DNA from: Elizabethkingia meningoseptica_A
Lineage (GTDB): Bacteria; Bacteroidota; Bacteroidia; Flavobacteriales; Weeksellaceae
Reading direction: 5' to 3'
NCBI RefSeq assembly: GCF_045762675.1
Contig: NZ_JBJDLK010000008.1
Span: 101,442 to 165,441 of the forward strand
DNA length: 64,000 nt
This document shows positions 45,017 through 55,900 of the stretch, in pieces. Each line of letters begins with the position of its first letter. Within the stretch, counting starts at the first letter, position 1. Both the position numbers and the translations under genes were made by a program. A model generated the notes under the pieces. That model saw only the letters and a program-made list of their open reading frames with translations. It made no database searches and was not told where the DNA came from.

Positions 45017-45691
45017 ATGATTAAGAGAACATTAGTTTTGTTGGCCGGTATTAGCTTTGGTTTACTGACTGCACAAAAATCCGATGTCGGAAATTGGTTT
45101 ATGCTTTTTGGTAGTGAAAAAGTGAATTCCAAATTCAATATTCATTACGAAGTACAATACCGGAATTATGATTTTATAGGCGACCTCAACCAGCTCTTAC
45201 TGAGAACCGGAATCGGATATAACCTTTCAGAAAACAACAATAATGTGTTATTGGGTTATGCTTATGTTCATTCGCATAATTATGATGCAGATCAGAATAT
45301 CAAACAACTGGATGAACACCGCATATTCCAGCAGTTTATTACCAAACAAAAGTTTGGCAGAGTGATGCTGAACCACCGTTACAGAATTGAAGAAAGATTT
45401 CTTCAGCCCAAAACAGAAGTAAGATTCCGCTATCAGCTAGGTGTAATTATTCCTTTCAATAATTCTTCTCTTACTGCGGACACATGGTATGCCAGCGTAT
45501 ATGATGAAATATTCATTAATGCTAAAAAAGAAGCTTTCGACAGAAACAGATTATACGGTGCAATAGGTTATGTGGTGAATGATAAAATAAGACTGGAAGC
45601 CGGCGTTATGAATCAGACCCTATCCAATACCCACAGATACCAGTTTCAGATTGGCTTTTACCTGAATGATGTTTTTAATCTGAAGAAATAA
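45017..45691 (+). CDS. DUF2490 family outer-membrane beta-barrel protein
   Basis: 224 residues with a signal peptide (MIKRTLVLLAGISFGLLTAQ) and a run of amphipathic beta strands (NWFMLFGSEKVNSKFNIHYE, YNLSENNNNVLLGYAYVHSH, HRYRIEERFLQ) ending RYQFQIGFYLND, the C-terminal barrel strand. This matches DUF2490, a Bacteroidota barrel family of unknown role. It is 61 bases after cydB with its own promoter box and is followed by a terminator. Confidence 0.85.
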   Translation: MIKRTLVLLAGISFGLLTAQKSDVGNWFMLFGSEKVNSKFNIHYEVQYRNYDFIGDLNQLLLRTGIGYNLSENNNNVLLGYAYVHSHNYDADQNIKQLDEHRIFQQFITKQKFGRVMLNHRYRIEERFLQPKTEVRFRYQLGVIIPFNNSSLTADTWYASVYDEIFINAKKEAFDRNRLYGAIGYVVNDKIRLEAGVMNQTLSNTHRYQFQIGFYLNDVFNLKK

Positions 45692-45717
45692 AGCACTCCT
45701 GTGGTTTAATAATAAAA

Positions 45718-45755
45718 AAAGAACGAATGAGTATGATATTCATTCGTTCTTTTTT
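45718..45755. terminator. terminator after the DUF2490 gene
   Basis: AAAGAACGAATGA (45718-45730) pairs with TCATTCGTTCTTT (45740-45752) around a 9-base loop, with A-rich and T-rich flanks on the two sides. It can serve both converging units. Confidence 0.9.
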
Positions 45756-45764
45756 ATGTATACT

Positions 45765-46763
45765 CTATGGTGTGAAAAATGCTTTTGGAATCCACTGAAA
45801 GTTTTTCTCTGCTTTTCTGGTATAGCCAATGCCCGGCCATGTTAAATGATAACCGATTGCAGGCAATTGATTTTCCGCCAGAAATTCTAGTATCTTTTTT
45901 CTGCTGGCTACCGCTATATCCAGATCTGTATCTCCCGAAAATCCCCATTCCGGATGCGGAAACAAAAGGATATCGGAATGAATTAAATCTGCGATGTATA
46001 TCATTTTTTCATTCTGCGAATGTATAACCGTCAAAGTAAGTCCGGGCGTATGTCCCGGTGCAGGAAGAAAACTGAAATAGTTATAGAGTGGTGAATCCAG
46101 ATCGTAGTATTTCATTTTAGGCTGTATAGCCTTCAGTATTTTTCTTATCCCCTGAATAACCGGCAGGATGAAATCCGGTTTACTTTTCAGTGCACTGTTC
46201 TGGAAATCCTTCATACCGGCACGCATCCAGAAATCATATTCTGTTTTATTAATAAAGTAAGCCGCATTCGGAAAAGTCAGTTTTCCGTTTTTATCTACAA
46301 TACCGCCTATATGATCCGGATGGGCATGAGAGATGAAAACATCTGTAATATCTTCCGGCTTAAACCCGGCTTCAGCAAGGCTTTCCAATAAAACTCCGGT
46401 ATTTTCATCCGCAAATATTCCCATTCCGGCGTCCAGTAAAATCAGGCGGTTACCTGTTTTAATCAGCGGGACATTCATAGCCATATCAATATATTCCTCT
46501 GAACGGAAATTAGTTCTGAGAATATTTTTCAATTCACTAACATCTGCTCTGGGAGAAAATCCCTCAACACCGCTGTCACGGATAAAACCATCGGATAAAA
46601 TATACACCTCCAGTGTACCTACTTTTATCTTCTTATATCCGGACAATTTCTTTTTATCAGCCGGCTTCTTATAAGAGACCGTATCTGCTAATAAACCTGT
46701 AACAGGAAGCAGACTGAATAAACCGGCAATACTTCCTTTTTTTAATAACTCTCGTCTGTTCAT
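45765..46763 (-). CDS. metallo-beta-lactamase-fold hydrolase with Tat signal
   Basis: 332 residues. The N-terminus MNRRELLKKGSIAGLFSLLP has the twin-arginine pattern, so it is likely exported folded. The metal site SHAHPDHIGG (H146, H148, D150, H151) is complete and later His/Asp residues fit (APGHTPGLT and YIADLIHSD). Such proteins include lactonases, phosphonate and sulfatase-type hydrolases; the substrate is not known. Its start overlaps the stop of an MFS exporter gene (TGATG), so the two form an operon, which suggests drug or signal handling. Confidence 0.85.
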   Translation of the reverse strand: MNRRELLKKGSIAGLFSLLPVTGLLADTVSYKKPADKKKLSGYKKIKVGTLEVYILSDGFIRDSGVEGFSPRADVSELKNILRTNFRSEEYIDMAMNVPLIKTGNRLILLDAGMGIFADENTGVLLESLAEAGFKPEDITDVFISHAHPDHIGGIVDKNGKLTFPNAAYFINKTEYDFWMRAGMKDFQNSALKSKPDFILPVIQGIRKILKAIQPKMKYYDLDSPLYNYFSFLPAPGHTPGLTLTVIHSQNEKMIYIADLIHSDILLFPHPEWGFSGDTDLDIAVASRKKILEFLAENQLPAIGYHLTWPGIGYTRKAEKNFQWIPKAFFTP

Positions 46764-47959
46764 CAGATATGTGCTTTTTTATTTTTTATCAATGCCAGAA
46801 TAATGCAGCCTACAACACCAATGGCAAAATATCCTTCTGCTATATCCATTTGTCGTACAGGGGTAAGAACGGCTGCAAGACTGTAGCTTACTACAGATGT
46901 TACAATATACACAATACCACCGGTCATACCGCCTGCAATTCCGGCAGATTTAGGAAATCTTCCAAGACAATATGCAAAATAGTTATTAAACATAAACCCG
47001 GCCGTAATATGGATAAAGAAAGCAAAAATCACCAGCGTAAAAAGATTCTCTATGAAATAGGAACTCACAAACATAATGGCAATTAGTAATAACTGTATAA
47101 AATTGGAATACCTAAGCTTTGGTAAGAAGGCTTTCTCTATTAATGCTTTTCCTAAAAAACCGCCACACATCCATGCAACGCCCATTAGCAAAGATAAATA
47201 TCCGGTTGTTACCGATGAATATCCCAGTTTATGCTCTATGATAAAAGGACCACAAAGATTATAGAACATCACCAAGGCATAACTCACCCCGCACATCAGC
47301 ATTCCAAAAAGGAAATCCAAAGTCCCCAGCATGGTTTTAAACTCATTCCATAAAAAACTGATATGAAAAGGATTTTTATTTTTAATAGTCTCTCCGGAAA
47401 ACAGAAGTTCCATAACCAACAGAATCAGACAAAGTGCTGCCAGAACTGTAAAATTGGACTGCCAGCCAAAACTTTTTTGTAAATATCCTCCTATAAAAGG
47501 TGCAATAATAGGCCCCAGTGACCATACAATGGTCATAATACTGAGGTAATGCTTTCTTTTCTCGCCTTCGTAAACATCTACAAAAAATGCCCGTTTTGAA
47601 ACAACCAGTAAACCGGATAATATCCCCTGAGCAACACGCATAAGGTATATAACATATATATCCCGTGTATGTGCTGTAACCCAGAAAGACACCACAAACA
47701 ATACAAGCGACATAATACTGATTTTATAACGCCCGAATGCATCGGATAAAGCACCGGCAAAAAACTGGGAAATACCATAACTGATAAGATAAAGTGTTAA
47801 GGTAAGCTGTATCTTGGATTCCGGCAGATTCAGATCTCCGGCCATACTCGGCATAGAGGGAAGATAAATATCTGTTGCAAATCCCGACATGGGCATAATG
47901 GCAAAAGCAAGAATAGTGGCTATGAATTGGTGTTTCTTTTCCAGTTGCTTATTAAGCAT
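46763..47959 (-). CDS. MFS exporter, Bcr/CflA-type drug resistance family
   Basis: 398 residues with 12 helices, typical of the Bcr/CflA DHA1 family: MPMSGFATDIYLPSMPSMAG with the conserved DxYLP, then GALSDAFGRYKISIMSL (motif A) and YLMRVAQGILSGLLVVSKRA (motif B). It exports drugs by proton antiport. It is coupled to the Tat-exported metallohydrolase gene by a one-base overlap. Confidence 0.92.
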   Translation of the reverse strand: MLNKQLEKKHQFIATILAFAIMPMSGFATDIYLPSMPSMAGDLNLPESKIQLTLTLYLISYGISQFFAGALSDAFGRYKISIMSLVLFVVSFWVTAHTRDIYVIYLMRVAQGILSGLLVVSKRAFFVDVYEGEKRKHYLSIMTIVWSLGPIIAPFIGGYLQKSFGWQSNFTVLAALCLILLVMELLFSGETIKNKNPFHISFLWNEFKTMLGTLDFLFGMLMCGVSYALVMFYNLCGPFIIEHKLGYSSVTTGYLSLLMGVAWMCGGFLGKALIEKAFLPKLRYSNFIQLLLIAIMFVSSYFIENLFTLVIFAFFIHITAGFMFNNYFAYCLGRFPKSAGIAGGMTGGIVYIVTSVVSYSLAAVLTPVRQMDIAEGYFAIGVVGCIILALIKNKKAHI

Positions 47960-48009
47960 AAATTTCTATTTGTTTTTCGTTTAAAATTTGTTTTTCTGTT
48001 GGAATGTGT

Positions 48010-48303
48010 TTATAAATTTTCCAGTATCGTCTCAATATCCGGATGGAGCTTTGTAGGGAGAAATTCTGTAATTTCATACGCAGCAGCCTGATGCTTATAA
48101 AAAGGATCTTCTTTTATAATATCATCCAATTCTTCCTTTGTTGTATTTTGGACGATAATTACACCTCCGGTTCGCGGATTTTTTCTTCCGGACATCAGAA
48201 ATTTATTTTCCGCATAATACTTATTCAGAAAGTCGTTATGTGCATTAATGAGCTCTTCAATCTCACTTATGGTTTTTATATAATTCAATGCTATAATAAA
48301 CAT
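48010..48303 (-). CDS. YciI family protein
   Basis: 97 residues, a ferredoxin-like fold of the YciI/YCII family (MFIIALNYIKTISEIEELIN, HNDFLNKYYAENKFLMSGRK, and IIKEDPFYKHQAAAYEITEF). The conserved His and Asp are present (INAHNDF and EDPF). Family function is unsettled; some members bind or act on small aromatic substrates. It lies 50 bases before the MFS gene and may share an operon with it and the aldo/keto reductase gene (gap 36 bases). Confidence 0.85.
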   Translation of the reverse strand: MFIIALNYIKTISEIEELINAHNDFLNKYYAENKFLMSGRKNPRTGGVIIVQNTTKEELDDIIKEDPFYKHQAAAYEITEFLPTKLHPDIETILENL

Positions 48304-48339
48304 GGTTATTTATTATTTAAACACGTTCTTTTACTTGTC

Positions 48340-49341
48340 TTAATTGTTAACCAACTTCATCGACTCTTCTGAATAACGGCTGCCTGTATTCGGATACTTT
48401 TTTAGTAATTCTTCAATTGTTCTGATTTCGGATTCTGAAAGCTGTACATCTGTTGCCTGTACATTTTGTTCCAGATATTTTACGCGCTTCGTTCCCGGTA
48501 TAGGAATAATATCATCGCCTTTGGCAAGAACCCATGCTAATGCCAGCTGACTTCCGGTAATATTTTTTTGGGCAGCCAGTTCGTTAAGTTCTTTTGCCAG
48601 ATTCTGATTATTCTCCAGATATTCTGCCTGATAGCGGGGTAAGCTTTTTCTGAAATCACCTTCTTCCAGTTGCTGAACATGATTAATATTGTTGAACAAA
48701 CCCCTTGCAAGTGGTGAATACGGAACTAATGAAATTCCAAGTTCTCTGATTACCGGAAGAATTTCCTGTTCTACTTCCCTTGTTAAAAGCGAATACTCAG
48801 ATTGTAATGCCGCAATCGGATGTATTGCGTGTGCTTTTCTGATCGATTCTGCAGAAGCTTCGGATAAACCTAAATACCGTACTTTTCCGGCTTTCACAAG
48901 ATCCGCCATCGCACCAACGGTTTCTTCAACAGGAATATTCGGATCTATTCTGTGAGCATAGTACAGATCAATAGTATCTATTTTTAGTCTTTTCAAACTA
49001 AGATCAACCGCCTGTCTGATCCATTCCGGAGAACCGTCAAAATATGTATTGCGGCTTGCACTTGATCCTGCTATACCGTCTTTAAATCTGAAACCAAATT
49101 TTGTTGCAATAAAAATCTTATCTCTGTTTGGAACCAGAACTTTTGATATTAGTTCCTCGTTCTCTCCATTAGCATACATATCCGCGGTATCCCAGAAATT
49201 GATTCCAAGGTCCAGTGCTTTATGCAGTGTATTGATACTCTCCTGTTCATCTGCCTGTCCATAGGCAAAGCTCATTCCCATGCAGCCTAATCCTATTGCG
49301 GATAACTGCTCTCCTGTCTGTCCCAAAGTTTTGTAATTCAT
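48340..49341 (-). CDS. aldo/keto reductase
   Basis: 333 residues, TIM barrel of the AKR superfamily. The catalytic set is visible: D51 in FWDTADMYANG, Y56, the Lys in IFIATKFGF and His in YYAHRIDP. NADPH-binding end: GTKRVKYLEQNVQA. It resembles general stress AKRs that act on aldehydes and ketones, with no precise substrate. A regulator of the AraC family is encoded just upstream on the same strand (gap 88 bases). Confidence 0.92.
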   Translation of the reverse strand: MNYKTLGQTGEQLSAIGLGCMGMSFAYGQADEQESINTLHKALDLGINFWDTADMYANGENEELISKVLVPNRDKIFIATKFGFRFKDGIAGSSASRNTYFDGSPEWIRQAVDLSLKRLKIDTIDLYYAHRIDPNIPVEETVGAMADLVKAGKVRYLGLSEASAESIRKAHAIHPIAALQSEYSLLTREVEQEILPVIRELGISLVPYSPLARGLFNNINHVQQLEEGDFRKSLPRYQAEYLENNQNLAKELNELAAQKNITGSQLALAWVLAKGDDIIPIPGTKRVKYLEQNVQATDVQLSESEIRTIEELLKKYPNTGSRYSEESMKLVNN

Positions 49342-49429
49342 AACCTGATGTTTTAATAATTTAACAGAACAAAGTTAAGTCGCCCTCATAGGGAAGTGTA
49401 TAAATTATTCAAACTAAAAATTGTAAAAT

Positions 49430-50338
49430 TCAAACAGCTTTACTTCTATAGGCTACAGGTGATAATCTGGTTTGTTTTCTGAAGAAATTGGTGAAATAAG
49501 CGGAATCATCAAATCCCAGGCAAAACGCAATTTCATTCACATTCCAGTCCGTATGGTTCAATAGTGCTTTCGCCTCCTGAACAATCCTGTTGGCAATTAA
49601 TTCTGATGTTGTTTTTCCCGTAACCGCTTTCAGAGCCCTGTTTAAGGAATTAACATGTACATTGAGATTCTGAGCATAATCTACCGCTGATTTTAGTTTC
49701 AGGGGGTTAGCTGCCCCGTCAATAGGATATTGACGTTCCATAAGCTCCATAAATAAAGATGCTATTCTCTGTGATGCATTATTATAACGTTCAAAAGATT
49801 GTGCAGGATTCATTTTCATTGCCTCATGCATCAGCAGTTGAAGATAATTGCGAATAACATCATATTTATAAACATATTCTGAATCAATTTCCTCTTTAAT
49901 CTTTGCAAACAAAGGTTCAATAATTTTCACCTGTTCATCACTCAGAAAGAATACTGGCTCACCACCTATTTTATAAAAGTTGGAATCCTGAATATTTCCT
50001 TTACTGTTTCCATTTTGCAGGAAATGTTCTGTAAACAGACAGAACCATCCGCCTTGCTCTTCCGAGGTAGCTTCCCATGAATAAGGAATCAACGGATTGG
50101 AGAACAGCAATGTTGGTTGATTTATACTAATCCATCTGTCGGCATAATGGAGCCTTCCTTCCCCTATAATAAGTGAAATTTTATAATAATCTCTTCTGCT
50201 GTAGGGGGTAACCCTTGCGCATTGTTCTCTGGAAAAGATATTAACGTGCCCTACTTCCGGACAACACAATAGTTGGGTAATATCATTTCCCGGGAGAATT
50301 CTGGAATAAAATTCATGTAAAGTTTCAGAAGATTTCAT
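49430..50338 (-). CDS. AraC-family regulator
   Basis: 302 residues. The N-terminal half is an AraC ligand-type domain (LIIGEGRLHYADRWISINQP, FSNPLIPYSWEATSEEQGG) and the last 100 residues carry helix-turn-helix motifs (VHVNSLNRALKAVTGKTTSE, and VNEIAFCLGFDDSAYFTNFF). It is directly upstream of the aldo/keto reductase gene on the same strand and is its likely regulator, a pairing common among flavobacteria; effector unknown. Confidence 0.9.
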   Translation of the reverse strand: MKSSETLHEFYSRILPGNDITQLLCCPEVGHVNIFSREQCARVTPYSRRDYYKISLIIGEGRLHYADRWISINQPTLLFSNPLIPYSWEATSEEQGGWFCLFTEHFLQNGNSKGNIQDSNFYKIGGEPVFFLSDEQVKIIEPLFAKIKEEIDSEYVYKYDVIRNYLQLLMHEAMKMNPAQSFERYNNASQRIASLFMELMERQYPIDGAANPLKLKSAVDYAQNLNVHVNSLNRALKAVTGKTTSELIANRIVQEAKALLNHTDWNVNEIAFCLGFDDSAYFTNFFRKQTRLSPVAYRSKAV

Positions 50339-50543
50339 AATTCAAAGATATAAAAATCAATCATCACAAGAACTATATTTATGATTAAGAAAAAAGATCG
50401 TATTTGTTATTGACTCAGCCAAATTTTCAATTTCTGTAAGAATCTATACTATAAAATACGCTCTTCAATACACTATAATAATAACCCGGAAGCTTAACAG
50501 CATAACAAACGAAGCCTTGGTTTTATACAAGGTTTAAAAATAA

Positions 50544-50570
50544 AAAACCGGAAGAAATTCTTCCGGTTTT
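50544..50570. terminator. terminator of lysS
   Basis: AAAACCGGAAGAA (50544-50556) and TTCTTCCGGTTTT (50558-50570) form a 13-bp perfect inverted repeat, with T-rich sequence on the minus-strand exit. It lies 20 bases past the lysS stop. Confidence 0.9.
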
Positions 50571-50589
50571 ATTGTATATTTAGTAAAGA

Positions 50590-52290
50590 TTATACTAATG
50601 CTATTAGTAAAACCTCATCTACTTTCTCAACTTTTACCAGGTTGTTTTTGGTAAGGTTTTTAATAGATTTATCCCATTTCTTACCGGATAACTGGCTTTT
50701 ATCTTTCACTTCTGCAAGCTGCATTGGTTCTTCCTGAGAACCTACAATTTCAATAATTGCCTTTTCATCTTCATTAAGTTCAATCTTGGGTTCGGTTTTC
50801 TCCGGACGCATCTGCGGAAAGAATAATACTTCCTGAATAGATGGATTATTCGTTAAGAACATGATCAATCTGTCCATACCGATTCCTAAACCAGATGTTG
50901 GTGGCATTCCGTATTCCAACGCTCTAAGGAAATCTTCATCAATAAATTGTCCTGCTTCATCATCTCCTTTTTCAGAAAGCTTTAACTGCTCTTCAAAACG
51001 CTCTCTCTGATCAATCGGATCATTAAGCTCTGAATAGGCATTTGCAATCTCCTTACCACAAACCATAAGCTCGAAACGCTCTGTTAAGCCTTCTTTACTT
51101 CTGTGTTTCTTGGTTAGTGGAGACATTTCTACAGGATAATCGGTAATAAAGGTCGGCTGAATAAAGTTTCCTTCACATTTTTCTCCGAAGATCTCATCAA
51201 TAAGCTTTCCTTTACCCATTGTTTCATCCACCTCAAGGCCAATTGACTTTGCAAAATCACGAAGCTCTTCTTCAGTTTTACCGGTAATATCATAGCCCGT
51301 ATATTTCTGAATAGCTTCTGTCATAGAAACTCTTGGGTATGGTGCTTTAAAGTCAATTTCGTATTCTCCGAAATTCGCTTTGGAAGTTCCGTTAACAGCT
51401 ATAGCACAATGTTCCAATAACTTCTCGGTAAAGTCCATCATCCAGTTGTAGTCTTTGTAAGCTACATAAATTTCCATTGCAGTAAATTCCGGATTGTGTG
51501 TTCTGTCCATTCCTTCATTACGGAAGTTCTTGGAAAACTCATAAACACCATCAAAACCACCTACGATAAGTCTTTTCAGATATAATTCGTTTGCAATACG
51601 AAGGTATAATGGAATATCCAATGCATTGTGGTGTGTAATGAAAGGTCTTGCTGCAGCTCCACCAGGAATAGATTGTAATACCGGTGTTTCTACTTCAAAG
51701 TATCCTTTATCATTAAAGAAACCACGCATAGCGTTGAATAATTTTGTTCTTTTAATGAAGATATCTTTAACATGCGGATTAACTGCCAGGTCTACATAAC
51801 GCATACGGTAACGCAATTCCGGATCAACAAAAGCATCGTGTACTTTTCCATCCTCATCTGTTTTAACTACCGGTAAGGGACGTAATGTTTTGGAAAGAAG
51901 CGTAAGTTTGGTTACATGAACAGAGATCTCTCCTACCTGTGTTTTGAACAGGTGACCTTCAATCCCGATAAAGTCACCAATATCTAAAAGTTTTTTGAAT
52001 ACAGTATTATATTCTACAGCTTCTTCGGAACTTGAAATATCATCACGTGATACATAAATCTGTACACGTCCTTCGCTATCCTGAAGTTCTGCAAATGAAG
52101 CTTTCCCCATAATACGCACACTCATTAAGCGCCCTGCCAACTTCACCTTCTTCCCTTCCTCGTACTTCTGCTTTATCTCCTGCGTATTTGTATTCACTTC
52201 AAATTCTGCTGCCGGATAAGGCTCGATTCCCATCTGTCTCAGTTGTTGCAGTTTTTCCCTGCGGATGATTTCTTGCTCTGTAAGTTGCAT
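50590..52290 (-). CDS. lysS: lysyl-tRNA synthetase, class II
   Basis: 566 residues from the ATG at 52290 (MQLTEQEIIRREKLQQLRQM); a start at 52317 is possible but adds a non-conserved tail. It charges tRNA-Lys. An OB-fold anticodon-binding domain (about 55-150) is followed by the class II catalytic core with motif 2 FRNEGMDRTHNPEFT and motif 3 GLGIGMDRLIMFL. After the usual end near residue 505 there is an extra 60-residue tail (EKAIIEIVGSQEEPMQLAEV, winged-helix-like), typical of Flavobacteriia. Confidence 0.96.
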   Translation of the reverse strand: MQLTEQEIIRREKLQQLRQMGIEPYPAAEFEVNTNTQEIKQKYEEGKKVKLAGRLMSVRIMGKASFAELQDSEGRVQIYVSRDDISSSEEAVEYNTVFKKLLDIGDFIGIEGHLFKTQVGEISVHVTKLTLLSKTLRPLPVVKTDEDGKVHDAFVDPELRYRMRYVDLAVNPHVKDIFIKRTKLFNAMRGFFNDKGYFEVETPVLQSIPGGAAARPFITHHNALDIPLYLRIANELYLKRLIVGGFDGVYEFSKNFRNEGMDRTHNPEFTAMEIYVAYKDYNWMMDFTEKLLEHCAIAVNGTSKANFGEYEIDFKAPYPRVSMTEAIQKYTGYDITGKTEEELRDFAKSIGLEVDETMGKGKLIDEIFGEKCEGNFIQPTFITDYPVEMSPLTKKHRSKEGLTERFELMVCGKEIANAYSELNDPIDQRERFEEQLKLSEKGDDEAGQFIDEDFLRALEYGMPPTSGLGIGMDRLIMFLTNNPSIQEVLFFPQMRPEKTEPKIELNEDEKAIIEIVGSQEEPMQLAEVKDKSQLSGKKWDKSIKNLTKNNLVKVEKVDEVLLIALV

Positions 52291-52382
52291 AATAGGTTTA
52301 TATTTAACAAGCCGCAAAATTACGGATTATTTTAGAATAGCTGTTTTCTATTTTAGGATTTTTTACTTCTGGTTAAGCTTAT

Positions 52383-52793
52383 TTATTTTTTCAGGCTCAA
52401 TACATACATAGCCATTGCTTCAGCCTGTTCTTTACTAAGATCCGAATGTGGTGCCATTGGGATATCTCCCCAAACGCCCTGACCACCTTTTATAATTTTT
52501 TCTGCAAGCATTTTTCTGTTTGCTTCGGTATTTTCATACTTCGCAGCAACGTCTTTATATGCCGGGCCTATAAGTTTTGCATCATCAGAATGACATGTAC
52601 GGCAGTCTGATGCATTGATAAATTCCAGACCATTCTCCGGTGTAGGAACTTTTACACTTACATTTTGCTCTTCAACATTTGCTTTAGGCTCTTCCAGCAT
52701 TGTATTGCTTTCCTTTTCAGCAGACTCCTCTTTTTTAGAGCACGAGAAAGCTGCGAAAGCTAACAGGACAATAAAAAATGTTTGTTTTTTCAT
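52383..52793 (-). CDS. lipoprotein c-type cytochrome
   Basis: 136 residues. A lipobox (LLAFAAFSC, C18) anchors it to a membrane, and CRTCH (C64-C67-H68) binds one heme; M113 in GDIPMAPHSDL is the likely second ligand. The end EQAEAMAMYVLSLKK is the usual C-terminal helix of class I cytochrome c, and the match GPAYKDVAAKY is that of cytochrome c-551/552 types. Electron shuttle in the periplasm. It lies between lysS and the czc operon terminator and is probably its own unit. Confidence 0.9.
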   Translation of the reverse strand: MKKQTFFIVLLAFAAFSCSKKEESAEKESNTMLEEPKANVEEQNVSVKVPTPENGLEFINASDCRTCHSDDAKLIGPAYKDVAAKYENTEANRKMLAEKIIKGGQGVWGDIPMAPHSDLSKEQAEAMAMYVLSLKK

Positions 52794-52863
52794 ATTTACT
52801 TTTTAGATTAACAAATTTAACCATTAAATCCCTTGGATTCTTTCTAAATGATATCTGTCAATA

Positions 52864-52893
52864 AAAAATGCATCAAATTATTGATGCATTTTT
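52864..52893. terminator. terminator of the metal efflux operon
   Basis: AAAAATGCATCAA (52864-52876) pairs perfectly with TTGATGCATTTTT (52881-52893), loop 4 bases, giving T runs on either strand. It lies 19 bases past the czcA stop. Confidence 0.9.
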
Positions 52894-52911
52894 ATAAGGT
52901 TAAATATATTT

Positions 52912-55900
52912 TTAATCAGCAGCTAAACGCTCCCTTTTCTTTTGGCCTCTTTTATTAAAAAACCAGAAGAAAATTGGCGAAACAATTAATGTGATTATAG
53001 TTGAAGTCATCAGTCCGCCAATAATTACAATAGCTAATGGCTTTTGAGACTCGGACCCAATACCTGTAGACACCGCTGCAGGGAATAAACCTATAATTGC
53101 GATAAGCGCTGTCATAATTACCGGTCTGGTTCTGGCATGAACTCCATTTTTCAGGGCATCCACCAAAGATTGGCCTTCCCTTAAATTTTTGTGGAACTCA
53201 GAATTCAGGATGACACCATTCTGAATACATATACCAAATAAAGCAATGAAACCTACACCTGCTGAAATTCCAAAGTTCATATGTGTAATAAACAAGGCTA
53301 GAATTCCGCCGATAAGGGCAAATGGAACATTAGCTAAAACCAGTAAAGAATCTTTTATTGTACCAAACATCACGAACAACAGAATAAATATTGCTACAAT
53401 ACTTACTGGTACTACCTGCGAAAGCCTTTTCGTTGCTCTTTGCTGGTTTTCAAATTCTCCGGTCCATACAGATGAATAACCTTCAGGCAGCTGTACTTTT
53501 TCATTGAACCTACGTTGAGCGTCGGCGATTGTACTTCCTAAATCCCGGTCTCTTACTGAAAATTTGATACCAATATACCTTTTCATTTCGTCTCTGTATA
53601 TAAAGGCTGCTCCGGTTTTCATTCCGATGGTTGAAATTTGTCTCATAGGAACCTTAGATGTTCCATCTGTGGTTGGAACCATAAGATTCCCGATATCGTC
53701 CATATCCTTTCGGTAATCTTTATCATAACGTACTCTGACATCAAATTTCATTTCTCCTTCATACAACTCCGTTGCTGCAACCCCTCCAACGGCCATCTGA
53801 AGAACTGATTGTGCATCGGATTCCTGTATGCCGTATACAGCCATCTTATATCTGTCCAGGGTAACATTAACCTCGGGTTGCCCTATGTTTTTAATAATCC
53901 CTATATCCTGAATACCCTCTACATTTTTTATAGCAGCTAACGCCTGATCTGCATATTCATTCAGTTTATTCAGATCCTTGCCGTAGATTTTAATGGCATT
54001 ATTAGCTTTAATTCCGGCAGCAGCTTCAGCTACATTATCGGAAATCGGCTGGGCATAATTATAAAGAATTCCCTGGTGTGTCTTAAGCTTCTGGTCTATG
54101 GCAGCAATAATATCATCCATGCTTCGTTTCCATTCATCCTTAGGTTTAAGTTCAACCTGAAACTGTATAAAGTTGAACCCGTTTGGATCGGTTCCGTCAT
54201 TAGTTCTTCCCTCCATAAACACAACATGCTTAACTTCAGGGAAAGTTCTGATTTCGTTGGATAATTCCTTCGCTTTTTTCACACTATATTCCTGAGAGCT
54301 GCTCATTGGTAAATTCGCTGTTACCCATAATGACCCTTCATTTAACTGAGGTAAGAACTCAGTTCCCATAAATTTAAATGAAAATAATGTCAGTACCAGT
54401 ACGGTTATACTTGTAATAACAGTAAGTTTCTTATTATTGAATGTAAATTTAAAGGCTCGCTGAACCAGTTTATTCCAGAAGTCAACAAAAGGATTCTTCT
54501 TTTCTACGACATTCTTTTTTAGTAATAGGTGGCATAGCACCGGAACCAGAGTTAATGTAAAAATCAGGGAACCTAACAATGCAAATCCAAATGTAAACGC
54601 AAGCGGAGAGAACATTTTTCCTTCTACTTTCTGAAAAGAGAATATGGGTAATAAAGCTGTGATGATAATAAGCTGTGCAAAGAAGATACTTTTCCCCATT
54701 TCTGAAGCCGTTTTCTTTATCCATCCTCCTTTTGCAGCTTTATTAAAACGATCCATCCCCATTTTAGCCGCCCTGTGATCCAGCATTACAAATATCCCTT
54801 CTACCATGACGACGGCTCCGTCTATAATAATACCGAAGTCAATTGCCCCAAGAGACAAAAGGTTTGCTTCAAGTCCTTTTAATTTAAGACAAAGAAATGC
54901 AAATAAAAGTGATAGCGGAATAATAACGGATACTATAACTGTTGTTCTCCAGTTGGCCATAAATATAATAACCATAACTGTTACCAGAACAATACCTTCT
55001 ACAAGGTTATGAGATATAGTATGTGTACAGTAATCAATAAGATTTTGTCTATCATATATACCTTCTATTTTTACATCTTTAGGTAAGATTTTAGTGTTCA
55101 GCTCTTCTACCTTCGCCTTAAGTCTTTTAAGAACTTCTGAAGGGTTTTCTCCCTTACGCATTACAACAATTCCGACAACAACATCATCATTTTTATCATC
55201 ATAACCAGCCTGTCCGAATCGAGGTAAAGACCCAATGCTAACACGGGCTACATTTTTAACCAGTACCGGATTACCATCTACAGTTGTTATAATGATATTT
55301 TCGATATCCGAAACCGAATTAAGCAGTCCTAATCCTCTTACAACAAATGCCTGGTTATTCTTTTCTATAATATCTCCGCCAACATTAACATTACTTCCGT
55401 TAACCACATTATATACCTGCGCTGAGGTTAATTTGTATTTTTCGAGTGCCCGGGGATCCAGGTTAATATTATATGTTTTAGTCTCTCCCCCGAAGGTGTT
55501 AATATCTGCAACTCCCGGCACTCCTCTAAGATTTCTGTCTATAACCCAATTCTGAAGTGTTTGTAAATCTCTGGAGTTTCTGTCTTTACTTGTAATAATA
55601 TACCTGTAAATCTCCCCGGTGGGTCCGTATGGTGGTTGTACATCTGGTTGTACGCCGTCCGGTAAACTAACAGAACGCAACAGGTTATTTACCTGATTTC
55701 TGGCGAAGGGGTCATCCACATCATCATCAAAGATAATCTTCACCACCGATAACCCGAACATGGTCTGGCTTCTGACATTAAGTTTCTTCTGCAATGGCTG
55801 CATTGCGATTTCAATTGGTGTTGTCACCAAACGTTCCACTTCTTCCGCACTTCTTCCCGGCCATTGGGAAATAATGGTAATCTGAGTATTGGTTACATCC

